Positions 33,896 to 43,443 of a stretch of DNA of 64,000 nt are shown one piece after another (the stretch's first letter is position 1; each line of letters opens with the position of its first letter). The translations under genes and the position numbers were made by a program. The notes under the pieces were generated by a model. That model saw only the letters and a program-made list of their open reading frames with translations, was not told where the DNA came from and did no database searches. This stretch comes from Halolamina sp. CBA1230 (GTDB taxonomy: Archaea > Halobacteriota > Halobacteria > Halobacteriales > Haloferacaceae): the NCBI RefSeq assembly GCF_002025255.2, contig NZ_CP054587.1:2418001-2482000 (forward strand), in the 5' to 3' direction.

Positions 33896-34803
33896 AGTTC
33901 GTCGAGGAGGTCGTCGTCGACGCCTTTCTCCCGACGTACCGATCGATGCTCGCGGAGCGACTCCGGGAGCGCGGGCTGACCCAGGCGGATGTCGCCGACC
34001 TGCTGGGTGTGAGCCAGTCGGCCGTCTCGAAGTACGCCCACGGCGAGGTGGACGTCCACCCCGACGTGGAGGGGGACGAACGAGTGCAGGCGCTCGCGGA
34101 CCGCGTCGCCGAAGGGCTGGCCGACGGCACCCTCAGCCGTGTCGGCGCGCTGGTCGAGACGGAGGTGCTGATCCGCGAACTGGAGGACGGCGACCTGCTC
34201 GCGCGCCTCCACGAGGAGGCCGTCCCCGAACTCGCCGACGTCGACGCGACGTTCGCGGTCCACGACGCCGACTCCGCGCTGCGGACGAGCGAGCAGGTGC
34301 TCGCCTCCGTCCGGCGGGGCCTCAGGGTACTCACGAACGCCTCCGGCTTCGCGGGGCTGATCCCCAACGTCGGGACGAACATCGTCGAGACACTGCCGGA
34401 TTCGACCGGTATCGAGGACGTGGCCGCGGTGCCGGGCCGGATCGTCGACGTGAAAGGCGCCGCGACGGTGCCGGGCGACCCGGAGTTCGGGGTCAGCGAA
34501 CACGTCGCCGGCGTCCTCCTCGCGACCCGCGCCGGCGGCGCCGGGGCCAACGCCGCGGTCAACCTCGCCTACGACGACGAGATCCTCGCGGCCTTCTCGG
34601 AGGCGGGCTACGCGGCCGTCGAGTTCGACCCCGGGGCGGGCGAGGACGCCGTGGAGGCTGCAGTCGCGGACGCGGATCTCGACGCCGACGAGCCGTTCGT
34701 GCTCTACCAGACCGGCGCCCACGGCGTCGAGGCGATCACCTACGTTCTCGGTCCCGACGCGCCGACGGTCGCACGGGCGGTCGTCGAGACGCTGCTACGG
34801 TAG
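33892..34803 (+). CDS. thiR: HTH-ThiN regulator ThiR
   Basis: 303 residues. An Xre-like helix-turn-helix ([30 protein letters not shown], 22-51) is fused to a C-terminal ThiN domain (about 130-303; [42 protein letters not shown]). In archaea this fusion without ThiD is a thiamine-phosphate-sensing repressor of thiamine genes rather than the synthase. Coupling to dcd is unusual for thiamine control and may only reflect gene order. Confidence 0.87.
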   Translation: MKFVEEVVVDAFLPTYRSMLAERLRERGLTQADVADLLGVSQSAVSKYAHGEVDVHPDVEGDERVQALADRVAEGLADGTLSRVGALVETEVLIRELEDGDLLARLHEEAVPELADVDATFAVHDADSALRTSEQVLASVRRGLRVLTNASGFAGLIPNVGTNIVETLPDSTGIEDVAAVPGRIVDVKGAATVPGDPEFGVSEHVAGVLLATRAGGAGANAAVNLAYDDEILAAFSEAGYAAVEFDPGAGEDAVEAAVADADLDADEPFVLYQTGAHGVEAITYVLGPDAPTVARAVVETLLR

Positions 34804-34817
34804 CGCGGCGACAGTTT

Positions 34818-35933
34818 TCAGCCGATCCCGAACAGCGGCGCGGCGAGCGCGGCGAGCCACGCCACGACGCCGACGGCGACGAGCCGCCGGTCGCGACGCG
34901 CGCCGCCGAACGCGACGACCCCCAGCGTGGCTGCCAGCGCGATGCGGTGGTGGAGGATCCGAGCGGGAACCGGATCGACGCCGACCAGCGCGAGTTCGAA
35001 CAGGGTCCCCAGTGCCAGCCCGCCGAACGCGAGCAACGCGGTGCGGAGCGCGGGCCGGTTGCGTCCAAGGACGACCGCGGCTGCGGGCGGCCCGGCGACG
35101 AGCACGGGGTAGCCCACCGCGACGTACAGCTTCGGGTTCACGCCCGGCGCCACCGCTTCGGCGGCCAGCCCCCACGCACGGACGCCGAGCACTATCCCGA
35201 GAATCGCGGCCGGGAGCAGGAGGTCGCGACGCGCCAGCCGTCGGCTCGTCAGCGGGACGGCGGCGCCGAGCAGCGTCACCGCCGCGAACTCGACGGCGAG
35301 CCACGAGCCGTCGCTGCCGCCGCCGGGGTGGCCGTGGGTCCGTCGCTCGACGCCGTCGACGAACGGTTCGTCGCCGAGGTCGCGCTCGACGAACGCCGCG
35401 CCCGGGCCGACGCCGGTGACGGTGTGTCTGAGGCGGAACCAGTCCCAGTACTCGGTGTGGGCCTGGAGCGCGGTCCAGTTGCCCGACGCGCTGGGGTAGG
35501 CACGGATATGCGTGCGGTCGCCGAAGTACTCCCCGACCGCCAGCTGGTAGGCGGGGTCGATCCAGCGGCCGTTCCCCTCGCGGTCGGTGCTGACGTAGGA
35601 GTAGCGAACCGAGCCGTGGGCCGGCCGCCACGGCGACACGTCGACGCTCGCGTTCTCACCCACGGTCGTCCAGTTGGCTTCCGAGCGGTCGGCGAACGCC
35701 CGCCGGACTCGCTCCGGCTCGCCGTGGACGACGACGTTGAGTGCGAGCGTCCGCCCGTCGGCCGACTGTTGCCGGCTGGTGTACGGCCAGACGTAGCTCT
35801 CGGTGCCGTCGGGCGAGACCAGCTGCTCGGACGCCGGGGGCGCTCGCTCGGCCGTCGGCGACTCCATAACCGTCGCACCGGCTAGCCCGGCGGCGACGAC
35901 GAGGGTCGCCAACAGGACGCGACGCGACTGCAT
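34818..35933 (-). CDS. Secreted-domain polytopic membrane protein
   Basis: 371 residues from the ATG at 35933. A signal-anchor (RRVLLATLVVAAGLAGATVM) precedes an extracytoplasmic domain (about 30-215) with several NWT glycosylation sites, then five or six transmembrane helices to the end. An AGTATTG box about 27 bases upstream favours this start over the two ATGs seven and nine codons earlier. No family recognised; the design resembles the protein at 29808. Confidence 0.65.
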   Translation of the reverse strand: MQSRRVLLATLVVAAGLAGATVMESPTAERAPPASEQLVSPDGTESYVWPYTSRQQSADGRTLALNVVVHGEPERVRRAFADRSEANWTTVGENASVDVSPWRPAHGSVRYSYVSTDREGNGRWIDPAYQLAVGEYFGDRTHIRAYPSASGNWTALQAHTEYWDWFRLRHTVTGVGPGAAFVERDLGDEPFVDGVERRTHGHPGGGSDGSWLAVEFAAVTLLGAAVPLTSRRLARRDLLLPAAILGIVLGVRAWGLAAEAVAPGVNPKLYVAVGYPVLVAGPPAAAVVLGRNRPALRTALLAFGGLALGTLFELALVGVDPVPARILHHRIALAATLGVVAFGGARRDRRLVAVGVVAWLAALAAPLFGIG

Positions 35934-36025
35934 ACTGGTCCGTTTCGCGTCCATCGACAATACTGTTCGCCCGGCGGGGGTCCGGTGACACGCTCCTTAT
36001 CCGCCCTGGCGCCGAACGATAAGGT

Positions 36026-37027
36026 ATGAACATGCTCGTCGACGGCGAGTGGCGAAAGGGCGCCTACGACGCCACGAACGAGGAGGGCGAGTTCGACCGG
36101 AGCGAGAGCGAGTTCCGGAACTGGCTCGACGGGAGCGTCGCCGCCGCGGGCGAGGAGCCGAAATCCACCACGTTCACGCCGGAGTCCGGCCGCTACCACC
36201 TCTACATCTGTCGGGCCTGCCCGTGGGCCCACCGCGCGGCGATGACTCGACAGCTCCGGGGGCTGGAAGACGAGATCTCCCTCTCGCTGGTCCAGCCAGA
36301 GCGCTACGACGAGGGGTGGGAGTTCTCCGAGGAGGAGCCCGACCCGCTGCACGGCTACGACTACCTCCGCGAGGTGTACACTCACGCCGACGCCGAGTTC
36401 ACGGGTCGCGTGACGGTGCCCGTCCTCTGGGACAAGCAGGAGGAGACCATCGTCAACAACGAGTCGAGCGAGATCATGCGGATGCTCGACACCGCGTTCG
36501 ACGGCAACGAGTTCTCGCTGTACCCCGAGGAGCTGCGCGGCGAGATCGACGAGATCGTCGACGCCATCTACGAGCCGATCAACAACGGCGTCTATCGCGC
36601 CGGGTTCGCCGGCAATCAGGACGCCTACGAGAACGCCGTCGACGACCTGTTCGACGCGCTCGACCACTGGGAGGCGGTGCTCGCCGACCAGCGCTACCTC
36701 GCGGGCGACGGCGAACGGCTGACGCTCGCGGACGTGGCGATGTTCGCGACGCTGGTCCGGTTCGATCACGTGTACCACACCCATTTCAAATGCAACCGGC
36801 GGGCGATCCACGAGTACCCGAACCTCTGGGGGTACACGAAGGACCTCTACCAGACGCCCGGGATCGAGGAGACAGTCAACATGGACCACATCACGCGGCA
36901 CTACTACGTCAGCCACGGCGACCTCAACCCCAAGCGGATCGTCGCGGTCGGGCCGGAGATCGACTTCACCGACCCCCACAGCCGGGACGAGCTCCCCGGC
37001 GGCCCGCCCGCGGCGCTGACCGAGTAG
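36026..37027 (+). CDS. Glutathionyl-hydroquinone reductase-like transferase (Xi-class GST)
   Basis: 333 residues. The thioredoxin-like N domain has the catalytic CRACPWAHR (Cys65, with Cys62 three before). The helical C domain has NNGVYRAGFAGNQDAYENAV and DVAMFATLVRFDHVYHTHFKCNRR, the GHR/Xi signatures. It reduces glutathionyl-quinones in bacteria; haloarchaea use gamma-glutamylcysteine instead, so that is the likely cosubstrate (inferred). Confidence 0.92.
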   Translation: MNMLVDGEWRKGAYDATNEEGEFDRSESEFRNWLDGSVAAAGEEPKSTTFTPESGRYHLYICRACPWAHRAAMTRQLRGLEDEISLSLVQPERYDEGWEFSEEEPDPLHGYDYLREVYTHADAEFTGRVTVPVLWDKQEETIVNNESSEIMRMLDTAFDGNEFSLYPEELRGEIDEIVDAIYEPINNGVYRAGFAGNQDAYENAVDDLFDALDHWEAVLADQRYLAGDGERLTLADVAMFATLVRFDHVYHTHFKCNRRAIHEYPNLWGYTKDLYQTPGIEETVNMDHITRHYYVSHGDLNPKRIVAVGPEIDFTDPHSRDELPGGPPAALTE

Positions 37028-37066
37028 ACCGCCAGTTCCTTCCCCCGTCCGGTCGGAGCCGCCCCC

Positions 37067-37810
37067 ATGGTCCTCGGTCTCTCCGGCAGCCAGCTGTTCG
37101 GCGCCGCGATGCTCGTCGTCGGCGCCGTCGTCCTCCTCGTTAGCGCGCGGTACGTCTGGCGTGCGAGCGGCGTGGTCCGCGCCGAGACGGTCGACTCGCT
37201 CAGCGGCACGGGGTCGGGATCGCTCGTCCGCCTCTCCGGGACGGCCGAGCCGGCGGACGAGGACGCGCTCGACGCGCCGTTCACCGGCCGCGAGTCGCTG
37301 GTGCTGCGCTACGCTATCGAGGAACGGCGGCTCAGTCCGGTGTTGCTGCCGTGGTTCGTGACGATCCACGAGCGGGCGGGCTCGGTGCCGTTCAGGCTGC
37401 GCACCCCCGAGTCGGTCGTCGACGTCGTCGAACCCACGCGGACCGTCACGCTCGCGACGGACCGCGTCGCCACTGTCGGGCCCGACGAGACGGCACCAGA
37501 GCGGATCGAACGCTTCGAGCGAACCACTGACGCGCTCCCCTCGACGACGGGGTGGCACGCGCGACCTCCGGGGCTCGGTGCGGTGATGGATATCCTCTCG
37601 CTCGGCGCACGAAGATATACCGAGCAGCGCGCGTCGCCCGGCGACGACGTGACCGTCGTCGGCCGCGTGACCGACGGCGGCGTCGACCCGCTGGTGGTCT
37701 CGGACCGCTCGCCCGCGGGGACGCTGCGTCGGATGGCGGGCACCTCGCTCGTCGGCGTCGCGATCGGCGTGTTCGTCGTCGCGTTCGGCGCCGTGCTGCT
37801 CGCGATCTGA
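37067..37810 (+). CDS. GIDE-like membrane protein
   Basis: 247 residues with one transmembrane helix near each end (about 8-28 and 222-245). The middle (LVRLSGTAEPADEDALDAPFTGRESLVLRYAIEERR...VTVVGRVTDG) resembles the GIDE/MULAN beta domain found between two membrane helices in mitochondrial E3 ligases and archaeal relatives. No RING is present. Function unknown. Confidence 0.65.
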   Translation: MVLGLSGSQLFGAAMLVVGAVVLLVSARYVWRASGVVRAETVDSLSGTGSGSLVRLSGTAEPADEDALDAPFTGRESLVLRYAIEERRLSPVLLPWFVTIHERAGSVPFRLRTPESVVDVVEPTRTVTLATDRVATVGPDETAPERIERFERTTDALPSTTGWHARPPGLGAVMDILSLGARRYTEQRASPGDDVTVVGRVTDGGVDPLVVSDRSPAGTLRRMAGTSLVGVAIGVFVVAFGAVLLAI

Positions 37811-37856
37811 TCGCCGCGAGGGGAACAGCCTTGGGCCCGCGCGCCCACGTCGGCGT

Positions 37857-39011
37857 ATGCCCACACCCACGGAGCGCGTTCGCGCCTGCGACCGCTCGCG
37901 GATCCGCGTGATGTTCGACCTCGCACAGGCCGCCGACCGCGACCTCGTCAGACTCGAGGTCGGGGAGCCGGATTTCGACACGCCGGCCCACATCGTCGAC
38001 GCCGCCTGCGAGGCCGCTCGCGCGGGCGAGACCCACTACACCTCCAACGCCGGCCTGCCGGAACTCCGGGAAGCCATCTCGGCCACGCTCGACCGCGAGT
38101 ACGACGTGACCTACGACCCCGAGCAGTTCGTCGTCACCAACGGCGGGATGGAGGCGCTCCACCTCGGGGTGCTCTCGGTCGTCGAGGCCGGCGAGGAGCT
38201 GCTGATCCCCTCGCCCTCGTGGCCGAACTACTGGACGCAGGCCCGACTGGCCGACGCCACGCCGGTCGAGATCCCGATGCCCGAGGAGACGGGGTACGCC
38301 CTCGACGCGGAGCGCGTGATCGAGCGGATGGGCGAGGAGACGGGTGCGGTGGTGCTCTGCTCGCCCGCCAACCCCACCGGACAGGTGTACGACCCCGACG
38401 AGATGCGCGCGGTCGTCGACGCCGCCGCAGAGCACGACGCCTACGTGATCGCCGACGAGGTGTACCTCGGCCTCACCTACGACCGCGACCCGGTCGGCCT
38501 CGCCGCGCTCACGGACCACCCCGAGCACGTCCTCACGGTCGGCTCCTGCTCGAAGACGTACGCGATGACGGGCTGGCGGGTCGGCTGGCTCGGCGGGCCG
38601 GGGGACGTGATCGACGAGGTGACGAAGATCCACGAGAGCACGACCGCCTGCGCGGGCTCGGTGGCTCAGCACGCCGCCATCGCCGCACTGACCGGGCCAC
38701 AGGAGCCCGTGGAAGCGATGTACGACGCGTTCGCCGAGCGCCGCGAGTACGTCGCCGCCCGGATCGAGTCGATGGAGGGCGTCTCGGCGCCGACGCCCGA
38801 CGGCGCGTTCTACGCGTTCCTCGACGTGGACCTGCCGGGCAGCAGCCTCGATATCGCCAAACGGCTGCTCCGGGAGCGCGACGTGGTGCTCGCGCCCGGC
38901 GACGGGTTCGGCGAGGCCGGGCAGGGGAAGCTCCGGCTCTCGTTCGCGAACTCGATGGCGAAGCTGGAGCAGGGGCTCGACGGGATCGAGGCGGCGGTTC
39001 GGGAGAACTGA
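37857..39011 (+). CDS. Aspartate-type aminotransferase, fold type I
   Basis: 384 residues, PLP enzyme. The Schiff-base Lys is 233 in GSCSKTYAMTGWRVGW. Other family motifs: THYTSNAGLPELREAI, CSPANPTGQ (Asn binding PLP), IADEVY, and an Arg near 360 in KLRLSFANS for the substrate carboxylate. Probably class I/II aspartate or branched aminotransferase; the exact amino donor is undetermined. Upstream genes are unrelated. Confidence 0.9.
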   Translation: MPTPTERVRACDRSRIRVMFDLAQAADRDLVRLEVGEPDFDTPAHIVDAACEAARAGETHYTSNAGLPELREAISATLDREYDVTYDPEQFVVTNGGMEALHLGVLSVVEAGEELLIPSPSWPNYWTQARLADATPVEIPMPEETGYALDAERVIERMGEETGAVVLCSPANPTGQVYDPDEMRAVVDAAAEHDAYVIADEVYLGLTYDRDPVGLAALTDHPEHVLTVGSCSKTYAMTGWRVGWLGGPGDVIDEVTKIHESTTACAGSVAQHAAIAALTGPQEPVEAMYDAFAERREYVAARIESMEGVSAPTPDGAFYAFLDVDLPGSSLDIAKRLLRERDVVLAPGDGFGEAGQGKLRLSFANSMAKLEQGLDGIEAAVREN

Positions 39012-39057
39012 CGGTCGACTGCCGTCGTGGCGTGCGGTGGCACGAAAGCGGTGCAGG

Positions 39058-39076
39058 GCGGGACCGACGGTCCCGC
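39058..39076. repeat. GCGGGACC hairpin
   Basis: GCGGGACC-GAC-GGTCCCGC. The same arms with a GAA loop occur in the tRNA-His mimic unit (7641-7659). Located between two convergent genes, it might serve as a terminator; the gap 39012-39147 holds nothing else that can be supported. Confidence 0.5.
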
Positions 39077-39147
39077 GGGCGACCGGGCCGGCGGCGATGC
39101 TCCACGACGCCACGCGCTCTCCGGCAAGAAACGCCGAATCGGCCGAC

Positions 39148-40668
39148 CTACAGCCCGTACAGGTCGGTGAACTTCTCCTCCACGTAGTCGAGGAAGTAGT
39201 CGGCCGTCAGCGGCTCGCCGGTGGCTTCCTCGATCAGGTCGTCGGACGTGTACGCCCGCCCGTGGCTGTGGACGTTCTCGTTCATCCACTCGAGCATCGG
39301 CTCGAACTCCCCGTTGCGGATCTTCCCGTCCACGTCCGAGATGTCGTCCCGCATCGCCGCGTCGAGCTGGGCCGCGAGCACGCTGCCGATCGTGTACCCC
39401 TGGAACGCCGCGAAGCCGGAGGACCAGTGGATGTCCTGCAGACAGCCCTCGCCGACGCCGTCGGGCGTAACGCCGAGGTACTCCTCCATCTTCCGGTTCC
39501 AGAGGTCGGGGATCTCGTCGACGTCGATCTCGCCGGCGACGAACGCGCTGTCGATTTCACACCGGAGGATGATGTGGAGGTGGTAGGTGAGTTCGTCCGC
39601 TTCCACCCGGATGCGGTTGTTCGGGTAGATGCGGTTGACCGCCTCGTACGCCTCCTGTACCGTCAGATCGTCGACGCCGTCCAGATGCTCCTTGACCGTC
39701 GGGAGGAAGTACTCCCAGAACGACTTCGTGCGGCCGACGTGGTTCTCCCAGAAGCGGCTCTGGGACTCGTGGACGCCCGAGGAGAGCGACTGGCCCAGCG
39801 GCGTGCCGTACTCCGACTCGGGCAGTCCGAGCATGTAGCTTGCGTGGCCGTACTCGTGAATGGTCGCCGTCAGCGCGTCCATCGGGCTCCCGGGCTTGTA
39901 GCGCGTCGTCACGCGGGCGTCGAACTGATTGCCCGACGTGAACGGGTGGGCCGAGATATCCATTCGACCGTGGTCGCGATCGTACCCCAGCGCGTCCAGC
40001 GCGGCCTCCGAGAGCGCCTCCTGGGCTTCCTCGGGGTACTCGCCGCCCTCGTAGGGGGAGGCGAGCTCGTCGCCGTGCGCCTCGATCTCCTCGATCAGCG
40101 GCACCAGCTCCGCCTTCAGTCGGTCGAATATCTCGTTCGTCCGCTCGCGGGAGATGTACGGCAGGCCGTCCTCGTACAGCACCTCGTAGGGGGGCTGATC
40201 CGGGCTGATGTGCTCGGCGCGGTCGATGGAGAGGTCGCGCAGTTTCTCGAGTCGCGGCGCGAACAGCTCGAAGTCGTCCTCGGCCTTCGCTTCCTGCCAG
40301 ATCTGCTGGTTCTCGCTCTGGACTTCCGAGAGCTCCTCGACCAGGTCACCCGGCACGTCGGCGGTCCGGTCGTAGTTGCGCCGGATCTCCCGGACGTTCG
40401 CCTGCTGGCGCCAGTCGAGCTCGTCGGCGGCCTCCTCGGCGCCGGCGAGCGCTTCCTCGAACTCGTCGGCGGTCATCAGGTCGTGCGTGACCGAGGAGAG
40501 CGCCGAGAGCTGCTTCGCGCGGGCGGGGGCGCCGCCCTCGGGCATGGTGACCTGCTGGTCCCAGCCCAGTACGCCGCTGGCGTCGCCGAGGTAGGAGATG
40601 CGTCGGTTCTGCTCGATGAGGTCGCGGTACGGTTCGGGCGCGTCCTCGGAGGGGTCCTCGATTGACAC
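39148..40668 (-). CDS. M32-family carboxypeptidase
   Basis: 506 residues, close to the Taq carboxypeptidase 1 length. HPFTSG (241-246), DARVTTRY (250-257) and the zinc motif HEYGHASY (271-278), followed by GLPESEYGTPLGQSLSSGVHESQSRFWEN (third ligand Glu in HESQSRFWEN), are all diagnostic. It removes C-terminal residues of peptides. Cytosolic, no signal. Convergent with the aminotransferase. Confidence 0.95.
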   Translation of the reverse strand: MSIEDPSEDAPEPYRDLIEQNRRISYLGDASGVLGWDQQVTMPEGGAPARAKQLSALSSVTHDLMTADEFEEALAGAEEAADELDWRQQANVREIRRNYDRTADVPGDLVEELSEVQSENQQIWQEAKAEDDFELFAPRLEKLRDLSIDRAEHISPDQPPYEVLYEDGLPYISRERTNEIFDRLKAELVPLIEEIEAHGDELASPYEGGEYPEEAQEALSEAALDALGYDRDHGRMDISAHPFTSGNQFDARVTTRYKPGSPMDALTATIHEYGHASYMLGLPESEYGTPLGQSLSSGVHESQSRFWENHVGRTKSFWEYFLPTVKEHLDGVDDLTVQEAYEAVNRIYPNNRIRVEADELTYHLHIILRCEIDSAFVAGEIDVDEIPDLWNRKMEEYLGVTPDGVGEGCLQDIHWSSGFAAFQGYTIGSVLAAQLDAAMRDDISDVDGKIRNGEFEPMLEWMNENVHSHGRAYTSDDLIEEATGEPLTADYFLDYVEEKFTDLYGL

Positions 40669-40722
40669 AGCCCTGCATAGCGCTCGGAGCGTATCAAACC
40701 CCGGGAGGCGGCAGTTCTGCCG

Positions 40723-41436
40723 CTACTCCGCCTCGTCGGCGGCGTCGAGATCGTCCTCCTCGAACGCCTCCTCGTAGCGCTCCATCGCCTGCTCGAACCC
40801 CTCGCTCGCCAGCCGGTACGTCTCCCGGAGCTCCTGGATCGGCGTCTCGGTGGCGTCGACGCGCAGGTCGTTGTAGTACGGGTCGTCGCCTTCCTCGGTG
40901 CTGCGCACCTTCAGCGCGGCGCTCTGGACGTGGAGTTCCTCCCGCTTGTCCCCACCCTCGGCGTAGCCCGCACCGAGCGCGTCGATCAGCCGCTGGGCGA
41001 GTGGGGCGTCCCGGTCCGACTCCGCGTACGTCTCGGCGACGTTCTCGATCACGGCCTCGCCGGTGAGGAGGTTCCCGGCGACGGTGTAGTTCTCCCCCTC
41101 GCGGTGCCCGTACCAGCCGTGACACTCCTCGCCGGAGAACGTGAACTTCCCGTCGGCATCCACGCCGTGGAGCTGGCGGTTCTCGGCGCCGTCGTCGGCG
41201 TTCAAAAGCGACTGGAGCGCGTCCTCGACGGCCAGCCCGTCGTCGACGTACTCGATCCCGCGCTCCCCGAGTTCGACGTTCACCAGGCTCTGTGTCGCCA
41301 CCGCGCCGTTCTCGGAGACGAACGGGCAGAGCGTCCCGACGGCGGGGAGCCGGGTGGTGACGGCGACGCCGAACCGGCGCTGGTCGTCCCCCTCCTCGTC
41401 CTCGTACGTCTCGCGGACGCAGATGCTGAAGGTCAC
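40723..41436 (-). CDS. DUF1028 family (Ntn-hydrolase-like) protein
   Basis: 237 residues from a GTG at 41436; the first residues MTFSICVRE match the N terminus of the family. Motifs VAVTTRLPAVGTLCPF, GAVATQSLVN, GKFTFSGEECHGWYGHREGENYTVAGNLLTG are typical of DUF1028, which is proposed to have an Ntn-hydrolase fold and to act on peptides. It is preceded on the divergent side by sepF. Function not established. Confidence 0.9.
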   Translation of the reverse strand: MTFSICVRETYEDEEGDDQRRFGVAVTTRLPAVGTLCPFVSENGAVATQSLVNVELGERGIEYVDDGLAVEDALQSLLNADDGAENRQLHGVDADGKFTFSGEECHGWYGHREGENYTVAGNLLTGEAVIENVAETYAESDRDAPLAQRLIDALGAGYAEGGDKREELHVQSAALKVRSTEEGDDPYYNDLRVDATETPIQELRETYRLASEGFEQAMERYEEAFEEDDLDAADEAE

Positions 41437-41555
41437 GCGCGTCGCTCGGGCCGGAGCGGGGAAAAGTCGTGCTCTCCCGGCGAAGCCGGGGGATTCGCCG
41501 TCGGTCGCGAGCGGACGGCGCAAGAACTAATGCCGCAGCCCCGGTTTTTCGGCCC

Positions 41556-41912
41556 ATGGGAATCATGAGTAAGATCCTCGGCGGCGGGGGCAACCGTAGC
41601 ACCGAGGACTACGTCACGCTCGACCTGGAGGAGGATTTCGAGAGCCCCAGCGCCGCGGGGAGCATGAGCGTCCACTTCGCGGAGATCGGCGGCCAGCAGG
41701 ACGTGATCGAGATCAAAGACGCCGTGTACGACGGCGACATGGTGATCGCGGATATCACCCGCCACTCCACCACCGACACCGCCAGCGACCGCATCATCGA
41801 GGAGCTCCGGCAGGTCGCCAACGAGGTCGACGGCGACATCGTCCAGAAGGGCGACGACCAGATCGTCGTCACCCCCACCGGCGTCGGGATCGCCCGCGAG
41901 AAGCTGAGCTAA
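41556..41912 (+). CDS. sepF: Cell-division protein SepF (archaeal)
   Basis: 118 residues. N-terminal amphipathic MGIMSKILGGGG could bind the membrane, then a linker and the SepF fold (DVIEIKDAVYDGDMVIADITRHS...IIEELRQVANEVDGDIVQKGDDQIVVTPTGVGI). In haloarchaea SepF anchors the FtsZ ring to the membrane. Single gene, TTTTT-containing promoter just upstream. Confidence 0.92.
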   Translation: MGIMSKILGGGGNRSTEDYVTLDLEEDFESPSAAGSMSVHFAEIGGQQDVIEIKDAVYDGDMVIADITRHSTTDTASDRIIEELRQVANEVDGDIVQKGDDQIVVTPTGVGIAREKLS

Positions 41913-42018
41913 CGCCGGTATCGTTTTTCGTCGCCGCCGAACTCGAACCCGCAGCCGCCGGGTCGCTATCGCGGCCCGAACCGTCACCTACCTGTTCCCC
42001 CCGAGTGAACGGCGAGCC

Positions 42019-43443
42019 ATGACCGACGACTCGGCCGCGAACGTCCGGGTCCGGGGGATCTACGCCACCGCGCTCACCCGGGCGCTGCTCGACGCCGGCC
42101 ACCGTGTCGTACAGGCCTCGCCGCCGATCCGGCGCCGCTTCGACGCCGACCTCCCCGCCGCCGACCACGACGCCGCGATCGAGACGGGGCCGGACCGACA
42201 GGGCGTCACCGTCGCCGGCGACCCCGACGCCGTCGACTCGGTCCGCTCACTGCTCGCGGACACCGGGATCGACACGCTCGCGTGGACCGACCCGGCCCCC
42301 GTCGGCGCGGTGTTCGACGGGCGCGTGACCGAGACGCTCGGTAGCGGCGCGGTCGTCTCACTGGGCGAGGCGGAGGGGTTCCTACCGTTCGGCGCCGTCG
42401 ACGACCGCGTCGACGAGGGTGACACGGTCCGCGTACAGGTGACCGAGGCCGCGGCGCCGTGGGACGACGACCGCGCGGCGCTCGACACCGGCCTGCGGGT
42501 CGAGGCGGGGCTGGCGACGCTCGTCCGCGGGCGCGACGGCGTCCGTGTCGCCGGGCGCGACGACGCTGCGGGCCGCGAACTCGCGGGCATCACCGACCTG
42601 CTCGACAGCGAACCACCGGAGGGCTGGGGGCTTGAGTGGGCACGTGACGCCCGCGACGCCGAGATGGGGACGCTGGGCGACGCGCTCGAGCGCGCGAGCG
42701 AACGCGCGACGGAACTGGAGCGGGCCGTCGACGACGCCGGCGACCCCGAGCCAGTCCGGGAGGTCGCCAGCCCCGCCGCTGGCGCGTGGATCTGGTTCGG
42801 CCGCGAGTCCCGGTTCGCGCTGGACGAGGTCAGGCGGGAGGTGACGGCGACGATGCCCGGCCACCACCGGACGAAGGCCGGCACCGAAGCCGCCAGCGCG
42901 GGCGTCGACTTCGCGGAGACGCTGTGTGGCGGCGACCTCGGCGGCGAGTTCCCGTTCAGCGTCGTCGCCGACCAGTTCGGCCCGAACGAGGGCGACCGCG
43001 TCCGGATCGACCACGGGAAGCCGTCGGGACGACGGATCGTGCTCGGAACGGGCGAGGTGGTCGAACGCGACGACGACGGCACGCTCGCGGTCGAGCGGTC
43101 GATGAGCGGCGGCGGCGTGTACGACGCGCTCGGCACTCGCCGGGAGCCCGGTGACACCGCGCTCACGAAGTTCCGGGAGGGGCGCTGGTGGTACCCGACC
43201 ATCTACCGGAGCAGCGACGGCGAGCAGAAGGGGACGTACGTCAACGTCTGCACGCCGGTCGAACTGTTCCCCGACGCCGTCTGCTACGTCGACCTCCACG
43301 TCGACGTGATCAAGTACCCCGACGGCACCGTCGAACGCGTCGACGACGATGAACTCGACGCGGCGGTCGAGGCGGGTGAGGTGCCCCCGGAACTGGCCGA
43401 GAAGGCGCGGAACGTCGCCGCGAGCATCGAGCGCGCGATCTAG
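42019..43443 (+). CDS. FAU-1 family RNA-binding ribonuclease (RNase E/G-like + DUF402)
   Basis: 474 residues. The N-terminal half has an S1-like domain (VGAVFDGRVTETLGSGAVVSLGEAEGFLPF) as in RNase E/G. The C-terminal half is DUF402 (YVNVCTPVELFPDAVCYVDLHVDVIKYPDGTVERVDDDEL). FAU-1 from Pyrococcus binds AU-rich RNA and processes 5S rRNA precursors. An RNA-processing role is likely here. Its stop overlaps that of the convergent lipoprotein gene. Confidence 0.88.
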   Translation: MTDDSAANVRVRGIYATALTRALLDAGHRVVQASPPIRRRFDADLPAADHDAAIETGPDRQGVTVAGDPDAVDSVRSLLADTGIDTLAWTDPAPVGAVFDGRVTETLGSGAVVSLGEAEGFLPFGAVDDRVDEGDTVRVQVTEAAAPWDDDRAALDTGLRVEAGLATLVRGRDGVRVAGRDDAAGRELAGITDLLDSEPPEGWGLEWARDARDAEMGTLGDALERASERATELERAVDDAGDPEPVREVASPAAGAWIWFGRESRFALDEVRREVTATMPGHHRTKAGTEAASAGVDFAETLCGGDLGGEFPFSVVADQFGPNEGDRVRIDHGKPSGRRIVLGTGEVVERDDDGTLAVERSMSGGGVYDALGTRREPGDTALTKFREGRWWYPTIYRSSDGEQKGTYVNVCTPVELFPDAVCYVDLHVDVIKYPDGTVERVDDDELDAAVEAGEVPPELAEKARNVAASIERAI

